Shown here: positions 56,650-64,000 of the stretch, one piece after another
Numbering within the stretch: position 1 is the stretch's first letter
Layout: each line of letters opens with the position of its first letter
DNA from: DASYTH01 sp035762905
GTDB lineage: Bacteria > Actinomycetota > Actinomycetes > Mycobacteriales > Pseudonocardiaceae
DNA: 64,000 bases
Reading direction: 5' to 3'
Assembly (NCBI RefSeq): GCF_035762905.1
Contig: NZ_DASUCC010000151.1
Span: 4,248-68,247, forward strand
Translations under genes and position numbers: made by a program
Notes under the pieces: generated by a model
The model's database searches: none
What the model was told of the DNA's origin: nothing
What the model saw: the letters and a program-made list of their open reading frames with translations, nothing else

Positions 56650-57369
56650 TCAGATCCGCTCGGGTTCGTGGGTGATGTCGACGGTCATCGAGTCGGGGAT
56701 GCGGATGCTGGTGTCGTCGAGGGCGTAGGTGAGGTGGGAGCGGACGTCGATGACGCCGTCGACCTGTGCGCTGAGGCGTTCGGCGATCGGGATGGTGCTC
56801 CGGCGGTCCAACTCGCCGCGCAGGGTGACCATGCCGCGGCGGACCTGGACGATCACGGTGTCCGGGCCGACCGGGATGCCGAGGTTGCGGCCGAACACCT
56901 CGCGGGTGATCTCCCGGGCGATCTCCTCGTCGGTGCGCAGGAACACCGAGAGCAGGTCGCGGCGGCTGACGATGCCGATCAGCCGGCCGTCGGTGTCCAC
57001 CACCGGAAGCCGCTTGATCCCGTGTCCGTAGAGCGACCGCGCCGCCTCGACCACGGTGGCATCCGGGCCGATGGTGATCACCGGCGTCGCCATCAGGCCG
57101 GCGGCGGTGGTGGCCTGCGCCCGGTCCCGGCTCCGCGGGCGCGGCAGCCGGTCCCACCCGGAGCGCGCCCGGACCGGCTCCTGCGCGCCCTGCTTGGGCA
57201 ACAGGTCCGCCTGGGTGACAATGCCGACCACCCGGTCGTCCACGTCGAGCACCGGCACGCCGCTGACGTCGCGCAGATGCAGCATCGCGACGATCTCCTT
57301 GAACGTGGTGCCCTCACGCGCGGTCGCCACCTCGGTGGTCATCACGTCCGCGACCTTCCGGTGTCTCAT
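56650..57369 (-). CDS. CBS-CBS-BON protein
   Basis: A 239-residue cytoplasmic protein. CBS motif 1 (KVADVMTTEVATAREGTTFK, VVGIVTQADLL) and CBS motif 2 (GLMATPVITIGPDATVVEAA, LIGIVSRRDLL) form a Bateman module, and a BON domain follows (GPDTVIVQVRRGMVTLRGEL, VDGVIDVRSHLTY). CBS pairs usually sense adenylates; BON domains bind phospholipids or membranes. ATG 57369 is chosen because GGGAGG sits just upstream. It is divergent from the alcohol dehydrogenase with a 100-bp shared regulatory region, and resembles the shorter protein at 6379. Confidence 0.88.
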   Translation of the reverse strand: MRHRKVADVMTTEVATAREGTTFKEIVAMLHLRDVSGVPVLDVDDRVVGIVTQADLLPKQGAQEPVRARSGWDRLPRPRSRDRAQATTAAGLMATPVITIGPDATVVEAARSLYGHGIKRLPVVDTDGRLIGIVSRRDLLSVFLRTDEEIAREITREVFGRNLGIPVGPDTVIVQVRRGMVTLRGELDRRSTIPIAERLSAQVDGVIDVRSHLTYALDDTSIRIPDSMTVDITHEPERI

Positions 57370-57410
57370 CGTTACCTCCCGTATGCTCACCGTGACGCTA
57401 ATCGGCGGCC

Positions 57411-57438
57411 TGTGGACTGTCCGATGTGTCCGTCCACA
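57411..57438. promoter_or_regulatory. Inverted repeat in the CBS-BON/ADH intergenic region
   Basis: TGTGGAC (57411-57417) and GTCCACA (57432-57438) form a perfect 7-bp inverted repeat with a 14-nt spacer in the divergent region. GTCCAC half sites recur at 58519, 58538 and 58583 near the pectate lyase promoter. Confidence 0.45.
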
Positions 57439-57444
57439 ATCACT

Positions 57445-57464
57445 CCTCCGAGTGACTCGGGAGG
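57445..57464 (+). promoter_or_regulatory. Hairpin over the alcohol dehydrogenase ribosome-binding site
   Basis: CCTCCGAGT (57445-57453) pairs with ACTCGGGAGG (57455-57464) except for one bulged G. The right arm contains the GGGAGG ribosome site of the ADH ATG at 57470, so the structure could limit translation. Confidence 0.5.
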
Positions 57465-57469
57465 CACCG

Positions 57470-58510
57470 ATGAAGGCGCTGGTGTACGAGCGGCCGGGTC
57501 ACCGGGTCTGGCGCGACGTGACCCAGCCCGGCCTGCTCGAGCCAACCGACGCCATCGTCCGGGTCGACGCCGTCACGATCTGCGGCACCGATCTGCACAT
57601 CCTCAAGGGCGACGTGCCGACCGTGGAGTCCGGCCGCATCCTCGGCCACGAGGCGGTCGGCACGGTCGCCGAGGTGGGCGCCGGGGTCGGCCTCGTCGCC
57701 CCGGGCCAGCGGGTGCTGGTGTCCTGCATCAGCGCCTGCGGCCGGTGCCGCTACTGCCGCTCGGCCAGCTACGGCCAGTGCATCGGGGGCGGCGGCTGGA
57801 TCCTCGGGCACCGGGTGGACGGCACCCAGGCCGAGTACGTGCGGGTGCCCTTCGCCGACCATTCGCTGCACCCGCTGCCGGACGGGGTGAGCGACGAGGC
57901 GGCCGTGCTGCTCGCCGACATCCTGCCCACGTCATACGAGGTCGGGGTGCGCAACGGCGGGGTGCAGCCCGGCGACACCGTGGTGGTGGTGGGCGCCGGC
58001 CCGATCGGGCTGGCCGCGATACTCGCCGCCCGGCTGTACAGCCCGAGCCACATCGTCGCGGTGGACCTGGCCCAGCCCCGGCTGGATGCGGCCACCCGGT
58101 TCGGCGCGGACCTGGTGGCCAGCCCTCAGCAGGGCGTGGTCGGCCTGGTTCGCGAGCTGACCGGCGGGCTCGGCGCGGACGTGGCGATCGAGGCGGTCGG
58201 CGTGCCGGAGACCTTCGAGCTGTGCACCACGCTGGTCCGCGCCGGCGGACACGTGGCGAACGTGGGGGTGCACGGCAAGCCGGCGACGCTGCACCTGGAG
58301 GACCTGTGGATCCGCAACGTCACGGTCACCACCGGTCTGGTCGACACCTACAGCACCCCGACCCTGCTGCGCATGCTGGCCGCCGGCCGGCTGGACGTCT
58401 CGGCGTTCGTCACCCACCGGTTCACCCTGGACCAGATGCCCGAGGCCTATGACGTGTTCGCCGACCCGCAGAACTCCGGCGCGCTCAAAGTGGTGCTGAC
58501 CCGGCAGTAG
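57470..58510 (+). CDS. Zinc-dependent alcohol dehydrogenase (MDR)
   Basis: A 346-residue NAD(P)-dependent dehydrogenase. The catalytic zinc set is DAVTICGTDLHILKG with Cys38 and GHEAVGTVAEVG, and the structural zinc loop is SCISACGRCRYCRSASYGQC (four Cys). The nucleotide fold VVVVGAGPIGLAAILAARL binds NAD(P). Sequence resembles glutathione-independent formaldehyde or threonine-type dehydrogenases, but the substrate is not deducible. ATG 57470 has the ribosome site within a hairpin. It is divergent from the CBS-BON gene; relatives of the pair occur in hypoxia/stress regulons, which could connect them to DevR in the same window. Confidence 0.92.
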   Translation: MKALVYERPGHRVWRDVTQPGLLEPTDAIVRVDAVTICGTDLHILKGDVPTVESGRILGHEAVGTVAEVGAGVGLVAPGQRVLVSCISACGRCRYCRSASYGQCIGGGGWILGHRVDGTQAEYVRVPFADHSLHPLPDGVSDEAAVLLADILPTSYEVGVRNGGVQPGDTVVVVGAGPIGLAAILAARLYSPSHIVAVDLAQPRLDAATRFGADLVASPQQGVVGLVRELTGGLGADVAIEAVGVPETFELCTTLVRAGGHVANVGVHGKPATLHLEDLWIRNVTVTTGLVDTYSTPTLLRMLAAGRLDVSAFVTHRFTLDQMPEAYDVFADPQNSGALKVVLTRQ

Positions 58511-58654
58511 CTCCAAAGTCCACACGCTGTGCGCGATTGTCCACGGGGTGGTGCCTAGTCTGCTTGGCAGGAGCTCTGTCGAGTCCACATCGGACCGATC
58601 CGGCACACCGGCACGCCCACACCCTGCCCACCCTGGCCCACGGGAGGTTTCGCC

Positions 58655-60277
58655 ATGCCCGCAACAGCATTAGCCGGCACGTTCAGCAAACGGTTCTGGT
58701 CGGTTGCCGCTGCGCTGGTGGCGATCAGCGCGGTGGTCTTCGCGCTGGTCTCGGTGTCCAACGCACCGACCGCCCGGGCCGACACCCTGCTCTCGGACAC
58801 CTTCGAGGACGGCAACCTCGACGGCTGGACCCGCTCCGGCGGTTCCTGGTCGGTCACCGCCGACGGCTCCCAGGTCGCCCGCCAGTCCAGCACCTCGAGC
58901 GACGCCCGCGCCCTGGCCGGCCAGAGCACCTGGTCCAACTACGCCGTGCAGGCCCGAGTCAAAGCCCTGGCGTTCAACGGATCCGACCGGTTCACCGCGG
59001 TGCTGGCCCGCGCCCAGAGCAACACCAGCTACTACTACCTGACCCTGCGCTCCAGCAACACGGTGCAGATCAAGAAGCTGGCCAGCGGCTCGTCGACCAC
59101 GCTGTCGTCGACCTCGTTCACGGTGACCACCGGCACCTTCTACACGCTGCGCCTCGAGGTCAACGGCAGCACGCTGCGCGGCTTCGTCAACGGCACCCAG
59201 GTCGGCCAGGCCACCGACACCCAGTTCGGCTCCGGCCGCGCCGGCCTGGCCACCTTCAACGCCAGCGCCTCCTTCGACGACGTCCTGGTCGAAACCACCA
59301 CCGGCACCCCGCCGACCACGACCACGACGACCACCACCACCACCTCGCCCGGACCGGGGCCACAGCCGCCGGCCGGGATCATGGGCTACGCCACGCTGAA
59401 CGGCCTCGGCCAGAACGGCACCACCGGTGGCGCCGGCGGCCCGACCGTCACCGTCACCACCGCCTCCGCTCTGATCAGCGAGATCAACGCGGCCGGCCCG
59501 CGCACCGTCCGGGTGCAGGGCATGATCACCGTACCGTCCGGGATGCACGAGGTGTCCTCGGACAAGACGATCATCGGTGTCGGGTCCAACTCCGGGATCA
59601 GCGGCGGCGGGTTCAACGTCGGCCTGGCGATCGACGACGACATCACCTCGCCGCCGGCCAACGCCGTGCACAATGTGATCATCCGCAACCTGATCTTCGA
59701 AGACGCCAACGACGACTCGATCAACGTGCAGATGTTCACCCACCACGTCTGGATCGACCACAACACGTTCCGGCCGGCCGCCGACGGCTCGGTGGACATC
59801 AAGCGCGGCTCGGACTTCGCCACGGTGTCCTGGAACCACTTCGACGGCACGGACAAGACGATGCTGCTCGGCCGCGACGACAGTGACACCGCGCAGGACA
59901 GCGGCCGGCTGCGGGTGACCTACCACAACAACTGGTTCGACGAGACGACCCAGCGCAACCCGCGCACCCGGTTCGGCAACGTGGTGCACGTGCTGAACAA
60001 CTACTACGGCGCGGTCGACGACTACGGTGTCGCGTCCACGATGCAGAGCGCGGTGCTGGTCGAGGGCAACTACTTCGAGAACACCGAGTCGCCGTGCGAA
60101 CTGGGCCAGGGCAGTTCCCCGGCCGGCGCGCTGCGGGCGGTGAACAACGTGTTCGTCGGCTCGGGCAGCTGTGCCACCGGCGGCAGCGTCGGCGGCGTGC
60201 CGTACTCCTACACGCCGCAGAACCCGAACAATGTCAAGGCATCGGTCACCGCCGGTGCGGGCGTTGGCCGGATCTGA
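58655..60277 (+). CDS. Secreted pectate lyase 1 (PL1) with N-terminal LamG-like domain
   Basis: A 540-residue exported enzyme cleaving polygalacturonate by beta-elimination. The signal segment is FWSVAAALVAISAVVFALVS. Residues about 43-215 form a jelly-roll, LamG-like carbohydrate-binding domain (LLSDTFEDGNLDGWTRSGGS), a Thr-rich linker follows, and the right-handed beta-helix from about 245 is PL1: VWIDHNTFRPAADGSVDIKR, VSWNHF, RNPRTRFGNVVHVLNNYY. Calcium and catalytic Arg regions are conserved. GGGAGG lies about 8 nt before the ATG. The next pectate lyase starts inside its stop codon (TGATG). Confidence 0.9.
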   Translation: MPATALAGTFSKRFWSVAAALVAISAVVFALVSVSNAPTARADTLLSDTFEDGNLDGWTRSGGSWSVTADGSQVARQSSTSSDARALAGQSTWSNYAVQARVKALAFNGSDRFTAVLARAQSNTSYYYLTLRSSNTVQIKKLASGSSTTLSSTSFTVTTGTFYTLRLEVNGSTLRGFVNGTQVGQATDTQFGSGRAGLATFNASASFDDVLVETTTGTPPTTTTTTTTTTSPGPGPQPPAGIMGYATLNGLGQNGTTGGAGGPTVTVTTASALISEINAAGPRTVRVQGMITVPSGMHEVSSDKTIIGVGSNSGISGGGFNVGLAIDDDITSPPANAVHNVIIRNLIFEDANDDSINVQMFTHHVWIDHNTFRPAADGSVDIKRGSDFATVSWNHFDGTDKTMLLGRDDSDTAQDSGRLRVTYHNNWFDETTQRNPRTRFGNVVHVLNNYYGAVDDYGVASTMQSAVLVEGNYFENTESPCELGQGSSPAGALRAVNNVFVGSGSCATGGSVGGVPYSYTPQNPNNVKASVTAGAGVGRI

Positions 60278-61884
60278 TGAGCCGGCGCATCCGGCTGGCC
60301 GCGGTCACCGCCGCGGCCAGCGGGCTCATCCTCGCGGTGGCCGCCGTGCTGGCCTCGCCGTCGGCAGTATCAGCAGGGCCGGCGGCGGTGCTCTTCACGG
60401 ACAACTTCGACGACGGCAACGCCAACGGCTGGTCGCGGTCCGGCGGGAGCTGGTCGGTGGTGGCCGACGGGTCGCCGGTGTGGCGGCAGTCGGGTACCAG
60501 CTCGGACGCCCGGGCCATGGGCGGATCGATCTGGGCCGACCAGAGTGTGCAGGTGCGGGTCAAGCCGACCGGGTTCGGCGGGTCGAACCGGCACGTCGCG
60601 GTGACCGCCCGGATGCAGAACACCAGCAACTACTACTACCTGGGCGTCACCAGCAGCGGCACGATCGAGCTGGGCAGGCGGGTCGGCGGTGCGCTCAGTC
60701 CGCTGGCCTCCGCGCCCTCGGACGGCGGGGTCGGCACGTTCCACACGCTGCGGCTGGAGGCGTTCGGCCTGAACCTGCGCGGGTTCCTGAACAACGTCTT
60801 GGTGGTTTCGGCCACCGACGCGACGTTCGCCAACGGGCGCATGGGTCTTGCGACGCTGTTCGCCAGCGCGTCGTTCGACGACGTGCTGGTGACCGACACG
60901 CCGGGCGTGGGTCAGCCGCCGACGACCACGACCACGGTGCCGCCGACGCCGGGCACCTGCGACACCTCGGCCCGGCCGAACGGGTTCGCCTCGGTCAACG
61001 TGTTGGGCCAGAACGGCACCACCGGCGGGGCCGGCGGGCCGACCGTCGAGGTGGACACGGCGCAGGAGTTCCTCGGCGCGATCGCCGCGTCCGGGCCGCT
61101 GAACATCTGCGTGCGCGGCACGATCACGCTGCCCGGTCCGATGCACAACGTCGGGTCGGACAAGTCGATCATCGGAGTCGGCGCCACGGCCGGGTTCACC
61201 GGTGGCGGGCTGAACATCGGCCTGCCGAACGACGACGGCATCACCGCGCCGCCGGCGAACGCGGTGCACAACGTGATCGTGCGCAACCTGTCGTTCCGGA
61301 ACTGGCCGGACGACGCGATCAACGTGCAGATGTTCTCCCACCACGTGTGGATCGACCACAACGACATCGGCGGTGGCGGGTTCGACGGAGCGGTCGACAT
61401 CAAGCGCGGGTCGAGCTACCTCACGGTGTCCTGGAACCACACGCACAACCACACGAAGAACATGCTGCTCGGCCACGACGACGGGGCCGGCGCGCAGGAC
61501 ATCGGCCGGTTGAAGGTGACCTACCACCACAACTTCTTCAACCAGACCCCGCAGCGCAACCCGCGGATCCGGTTCGGCGAGCCGGTGCACATCTACAACA
61601 ACTACTACCTGCACAACACCGACGTGGGTGTGGCCTGCCAGGCGAACGCCGGATGTCTGGTGGAGGGCAACTACTTCGAGAACACCGAGGAGACGGTGAC
61701 CAACCACTACGCCGGCCCGACCGGGCGGTGCGTCGCGCGCAACAACGTGCTGGTCGGCGAGTCCGGTCAGCCGGACTGCAGCGGCACCGTGCAGGAGGCG
61801 CGCGACTACTACGCCTACACGCTGGACGATCCGAACTCGGTGCGGGCCAGCGTGCTGGCGGGGGCGGGCGTCGGGAAGGTGTGA
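60277..61884 (+). CDS. Secreted pectate lyase 2 (PL1), paralogue
   Basis: A 535-residue exported PL1 enzyme sharing the same two-part plan: signal LILAVAAVLASPSAVSAGPA, LamG-like domain (LFTDNFDDGNANGWSRSGGS), linker with a Cys, and PL1 beta-helix (VWIDHNDIGGGGFDGAVDIK, VSWNHTHNHTKNMLLGHDDG, RNPRIRFGEPVHIYNNYYLH). It is clearly a duplicate of the preceding gene that has diverged, and is translated from the TGATG junction. The two may differ in substrate methylation or pattern preference. Extra Cys pairs in the second half suggest added disulfides. Confidence 0.9.
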   Translation: MSRRIRLAAVTAAASGLILAVAAVLASPSAVSAGPAAVLFTDNFDDGNANGWSRSGGSWSVVADGSPVWRQSGTSSDARAMGGSIWADQSVQVRVKPTGFGGSNRHVAVTARMQNTSNYYYLGVTSSGTIELGRRVGGALSPLASAPSDGGVGTFHTLRLEAFGLNLRGFLNNVLVVSATDATFANGRMGLATLFASASFDDVLVTDTPGVGQPPTTTTTVPPTPGTCDTSARPNGFASVNVLGQNGTTGGAGGPTVEVDTAQEFLGAIAASGPLNICVRGTITLPGPMHNVGSDKSIIGVGATAGFTGGGLNIGLPNDDGITAPPANAVHNVIVRNLSFRNWPDDAINVQMFSHHVWIDHNDIGGGGFDGAVDIKRGSSYLTVSWNHTHNHTKNMLLGHDDGAGAQDIGRLKVTYHHNFFNQTPQRNPRIRFGEPVHIYNNYYLHNTDVGVACQANAGCLVEGNYFENTEETVTNHYAGPTGRCVARNNVLVGESGQPDCSGTVQEARDYYAYTLDDPNSVRASVLAGAGVGKV

Positions 61885-61890
61885 GTTTTC

Positions 61891-61933
61891 GCAAGATCAT
61901 GCAATAACTGAACAGAATGACTGCAAGTACTTG
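61891..61933. promoter_or_regulatory. GCAAGAT/TGCAAG sites upstream of the GH87-like gene
   Basis: GCAAGAT (61891-61897), GCAATAA (61901-61907) and the palindrome CAAGTACTTG (61924-61933) lie 35-75 bp ahead of the GH87-like ATG. The first motif is shared with the amylase and malR upstream regions. Confidence 0.45.
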
Positions 61934-61966
61934 TGGCAGCACGGATCGCGGTCCTAAGGTCACCGC

Positions 61967-63964
61967 ATGTCGTCCCGCCGGGCCGCGATCACCACCGTTG
62001 CCGCCACGGTCGCCGTCACGGTGACCGCGGGCCTGTGCCTCCCGGGCATCGCGGACGCCCACCGGGCCCCGGTCGTGACGCGAGCCGGTCTGGACCCCGG
62101 GCTCGTGGCTGGCCGGGGCGCGCACGTCGACTTCGCCGAGCAGGAGGCGGAGAACGCGGTGAGCACCGGCACGGTGATCGGGCCGGACCGGACCGCGTAC
62201 ACCCTGCCGGCGGAGGCATCCGGCCGCACCGCGGTCCGCCTGCTCGCGGGGCAGCACGTCGAGTTCACGCTGCCCGGCCCGACGAACGCGATCACCGTGC
62301 GGTACAGCATCCCGGACGCGCCGGGCGGCGGCGGGATCACCGCGCCGCTCGCGGTCACGGTGAACGGCCGGGACCGCCGCACCATGACGCTCACCTCGCG
62401 GTACGCCTGGCTGTACAACCAGTATCCGTTCAGCAACGACCCGAACGCCGACCTGCTGCACCCGGACTGGTGGATCACCGAGTGCTCGTGCGTGCCGGAG
62501 GCGACCACGCCGCGTCCGGTCATCCCGAAACCGTTCCGCCCCAGTCACTTCTACGACGAGCAACGACTGCTGCTCGACCGCACCTACCGGGCCGGGGACC
62601 GGTTGCGGCTGTCCGTCCCGGCCGGCAGCCCGGCCGCGTGGACCGTGATCGACCTGCTCGACTCGCAGCTCGTCGGCCGGCCGCAGGTCAACCTCCGCGC
62701 CGCCAACCTGTTGCTGTTCGGCGCAGATCCGACCGGGCGGCGCGACTCCGCGCCGGCATTCGACCGGGCGATCGCGTTCGCCCGGCGGCACCGGGTTCCG
62801 GTTTACGTTCCGCCGGGCACATTCCAGGTGAACCGGCACATCATCGTGGACGACGTGACGATCGAGGGCGCCGGCAGCTGGTACACGATCATCAAGGGCC
62901 GCGAGGTGGCGCTGGACCCGCCGGCACCGGACGGCTCGGTGCACACCGGGGTCGGCTTCTACGGCCGGCCCGCCGCCGCCGGGGGCAGCCGCAACGTGCA
63001 CCTGTCCGGCTTCGCCATCGAGGGCGACGTCCGGGAGCGGATCGACCTGGATCAGGTGAACGGCATCGGCGGTGCGCTGACCGACTCCACCGTGCGCGGC
63101 CTGCACATCCGGCACACCAAGGTGGGCCTGTGGCTGGACGGTCCGATGTCCAACCTCCGGGTCACCGACAACGTGATCGTGGACCAGATCGCCGACGCCC
63201 TCAACTTCCACACCGGAGTCACGAACTCGGTGGTGTCCAACAACTTCATCCGCAACACCGGCGACGACGGCCTGGCCATGTGGTCCGAGCACATTCCCAA
63301 CGCGGGCAACACCTTCGACCACAACACGGTGCAGTCTCCGGTGCTGGCCAACGGAATCGCCCTCTACGGCGGCACCGGCAACACGGTGTCGGCCAACCTC
63401 GTCGCCGACCCGGTCCGCGAGGGCAGCGGGCTGCACCTCGGCTCCCGGTTCGGCGCCGAGCCGTTCGCCGGTTCCGCGTGGATCACTGCCAACACAACGG
63501 TTCGCGCCGGCGGCTGGGAGCTGAACTGGAACCTCGGGCTCGGCGCCATCTGGATCTACGCGCTCGACCGGTCCATCGACGCCGACCTCCAGCTCGTCGG
63601 CAACCATTTCCTGGACAACACCTACAACGCGATCATGCTGGTCTCCGAGTGGGCCGTCCGCGATCTCTACACGATCACCAACGTGCACGTCGCCGACACC
63701 CGCGTCGACGGCACCGGCACCTCGGTGCTCAGCGCCCGCACCGCCGGCGCCGCCACCTTCTCGAACGTCGACGCCCGCAACGTCGGTGCGGTCGCGGTCA
63801 ACAACTGCGGCTCCTTCCACTTCCCGGCCACCGGCTCCGAGTTCGCCCTCACCGACCACGGCGACAACGACGGCTGGCTCGCCCCCTGGCACCTGCCCAA
63901 CACCATCACCTGCGACGACCGCCCACCCGTCACCCCACCACCCCCACCCACCCCCTGGCCCTGA
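61967..63964 (+). CDS. Secreted right-handed beta-helix protein, GH87-like alpha-1,3-glucanase/mycodextranase
   Basis: A 665-residue exported protein. Signal peptide: RRAAITTVAATVAVTVTAGL, cleavage near ADAHRAP. Residues 55-220 form a carbohydrate-binding jelly roll (FAEQEAENAVSTGTVIGPDR, HVEFTLPGPTNAITVRYSIP) of the kind found in actinobacterial alpha-1,3-glucanases. The rest is a beta-helix with pectate-lyase-3-type entry (LLLFGADPTGRRDSAPAFDR) and VVSNNFIRNTGDDGLAMWSE, whose Asp pair is in the position expected for GH87 catalytic acids. The specificity (alpha-1,3-glucan or another polymer) is inferred from similarity only. A Pro-rich tail closes the protein. MalR-like sites lie upstream. 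Confidence 0.75.
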   Translation: MSSRRAAITTVAATVAVTVTAGLCLPGIADAHRAPVVTRAGLDPGLVAGRGAHVDFAEQEAENAVSTGTVIGPDRTAYTLPAEASGRTAVRLLAGQHVEFTLPGPTNAITVRYSIPDAPGGGGITAPLAVTVNGRDRRTMTLTSRYAWLYNQYPFSNDPNADLLHPDWWITECSCVPEATTPRPVIPKPFRPSHFYDEQRLLLDRTYRAGDRLRLSVPAGSPAAWTVIDLLDSQLVGRPQVNLRAANLLLFGADPTGRRDSAPAFDRAIAFARRHRVPVYVPPGTFQVNRHIIVDDVTIEGAGSWYTIIKGREVALDPPAPDGSVHTGVGFYGRPAAAGGSRNVHLSGFAIEGDVRERIDLDQVNGIGGALTDSTVRGLHIRHTKVGLWLDGPMSNLRVTDNVIVDQIADALNFHTGVTNSVVSNNFIRNTGDDGLAMWSEHIPNAGNTFDHNTVQSPVLANGIALYGGTGNTVSANLVADPVREGSGLHLGSRFGAEPFAGSAWITANTTVRAGGWELNWNLGLGAIWIYALDRSIDADLQLVGNHFLDNTYNAIMLVSEWAVRDLYTITNVHVADTRVDGTGTSVLSARTAGAATFSNVDARNVGAVAVNNCGSFHFPATGSEFALTDHGDNDGWLAPWHLPNTITCDDRPPVTPPPPPTPWP

Positions 63965-63985
63965 CACCCCGCGCGCGCCGGGGCC

Positions 63986-63997
63986 GGGGGGGGGGGG
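63986..63997. repeat. Poly-G run near the window end
   Basis: Twelve consecutive G residues after GCGCGCGCCGGGGCC, 22 bp past the GH87-like stop. It may be a terminator-side homopolymer, but its length makes a base-calling or assembly problem possible. Confidence 0.6.
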
Positions 63998-64000
63998 CGG

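Overview
The window is GC-rich (about 70 percent), with strong G/C preference at third codon positions, many GTG starts, frequent 4-nt ATGA/GTGA gene overlaps and no tRNA, rRNA, insertion sequence or CRISPR array. Families present (a cvnABCD conservon, GAF-ANTAR regulators, a DevS/DevR pair, REP13E12-type DUF222-HNH proteins, nSTAND1-WD40 protein kinases) point to a filamentous actinomycete. A Pseudonocardiales-type organism is my best guess, but the window alone does not prove it.

Layout. 1-1508: end of a membrane-anchored CBM2 protein, a DUF4342 protein and a secreted HNH nuclease. 1545-2770: a DUF222-HNH gene killed by a frameshift and a stop. 2771-3782: non-coding, with two inverted REP-like hairpins and 21-bp minisatellites. 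3783-6224: three GAF-ANTAR regulators. 6379-9322: CBS protein, DevS-like histidine kinase and convergent DevR-like regulator. 9553-11860: secreted lytic transglycosylase and an endonuclease/exonuclease/phosphatase-fold protein. 11882-15732: conservon cvnA-B-C-D. 16054-17969: NTF2-like protein, PadR and MerR regulators. 18008-20886: secreted alpha-amylase and MalR. 21477-29866: one long minus-strand operon (livK-G-F-H-M, amidohydrolase, acyl-CoA ligase, GH51 arabinofuranosidase) facing a PaaX regulator. 30827-36439: lipoprotein, FAD oxidoreductase, MFS transporter, TetR and a degenerate AMP-binding protein. 36703-38969: FGGY sugar kinase and YihT-type aldolase. 39036-46192: kinase-nSTAND1-TM-WD40 protein, FHA-like protein, membrane trypsin-like protease and a membrane protein. 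46315-50810: crotonase-fold protein, lipoprotein, serine hydrolase and APC permease. 50915-56612: modified-nucleotide and glycolipid-like cluster. 56650-58510: CBS-BON protein and divergent alcohol dehydrogenase. 58655-63964: two tandem pectate lyases and a GH87-like beta-helix glucanase.

The most interesting locus is 50967-56612. A GTP cyclohydrolase II carries Met in place of the Tyr equivalent to E. coli Tyr105, a change reported to stop the reaction at the formamidopyrimidine (FAPy) nucleotide. Next to it is a creatininase-family protein, the family of the archaeal FAPy deformylase ArfB. The same locus encodes a PTPS/QueD homologue lacking the usual third zinc histidine, an MDR dehydrogenase, a GT4 glycosyltransferase, a flippase-like membrane protein and a CDP-alcohol phosphotransferase. 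I infer a biosynthetic route that uses an archaeal-style FAPy step to make a glycosylated, possibly membrane-linked pyrimidine or pterin-like compound.

A second theme is plant-polymer and alpha-glucan use: amylase, arabinofuranosidase, pectate lyases and the GH87-like enzyme. A shared GCAAGAT motif suggests MalR links the amylase, malR itself and the distant GH87-like gene. A third is signal transduction: the conservon, the ANTAR trio, DevRS and the kinase/STAND/protease cluster.
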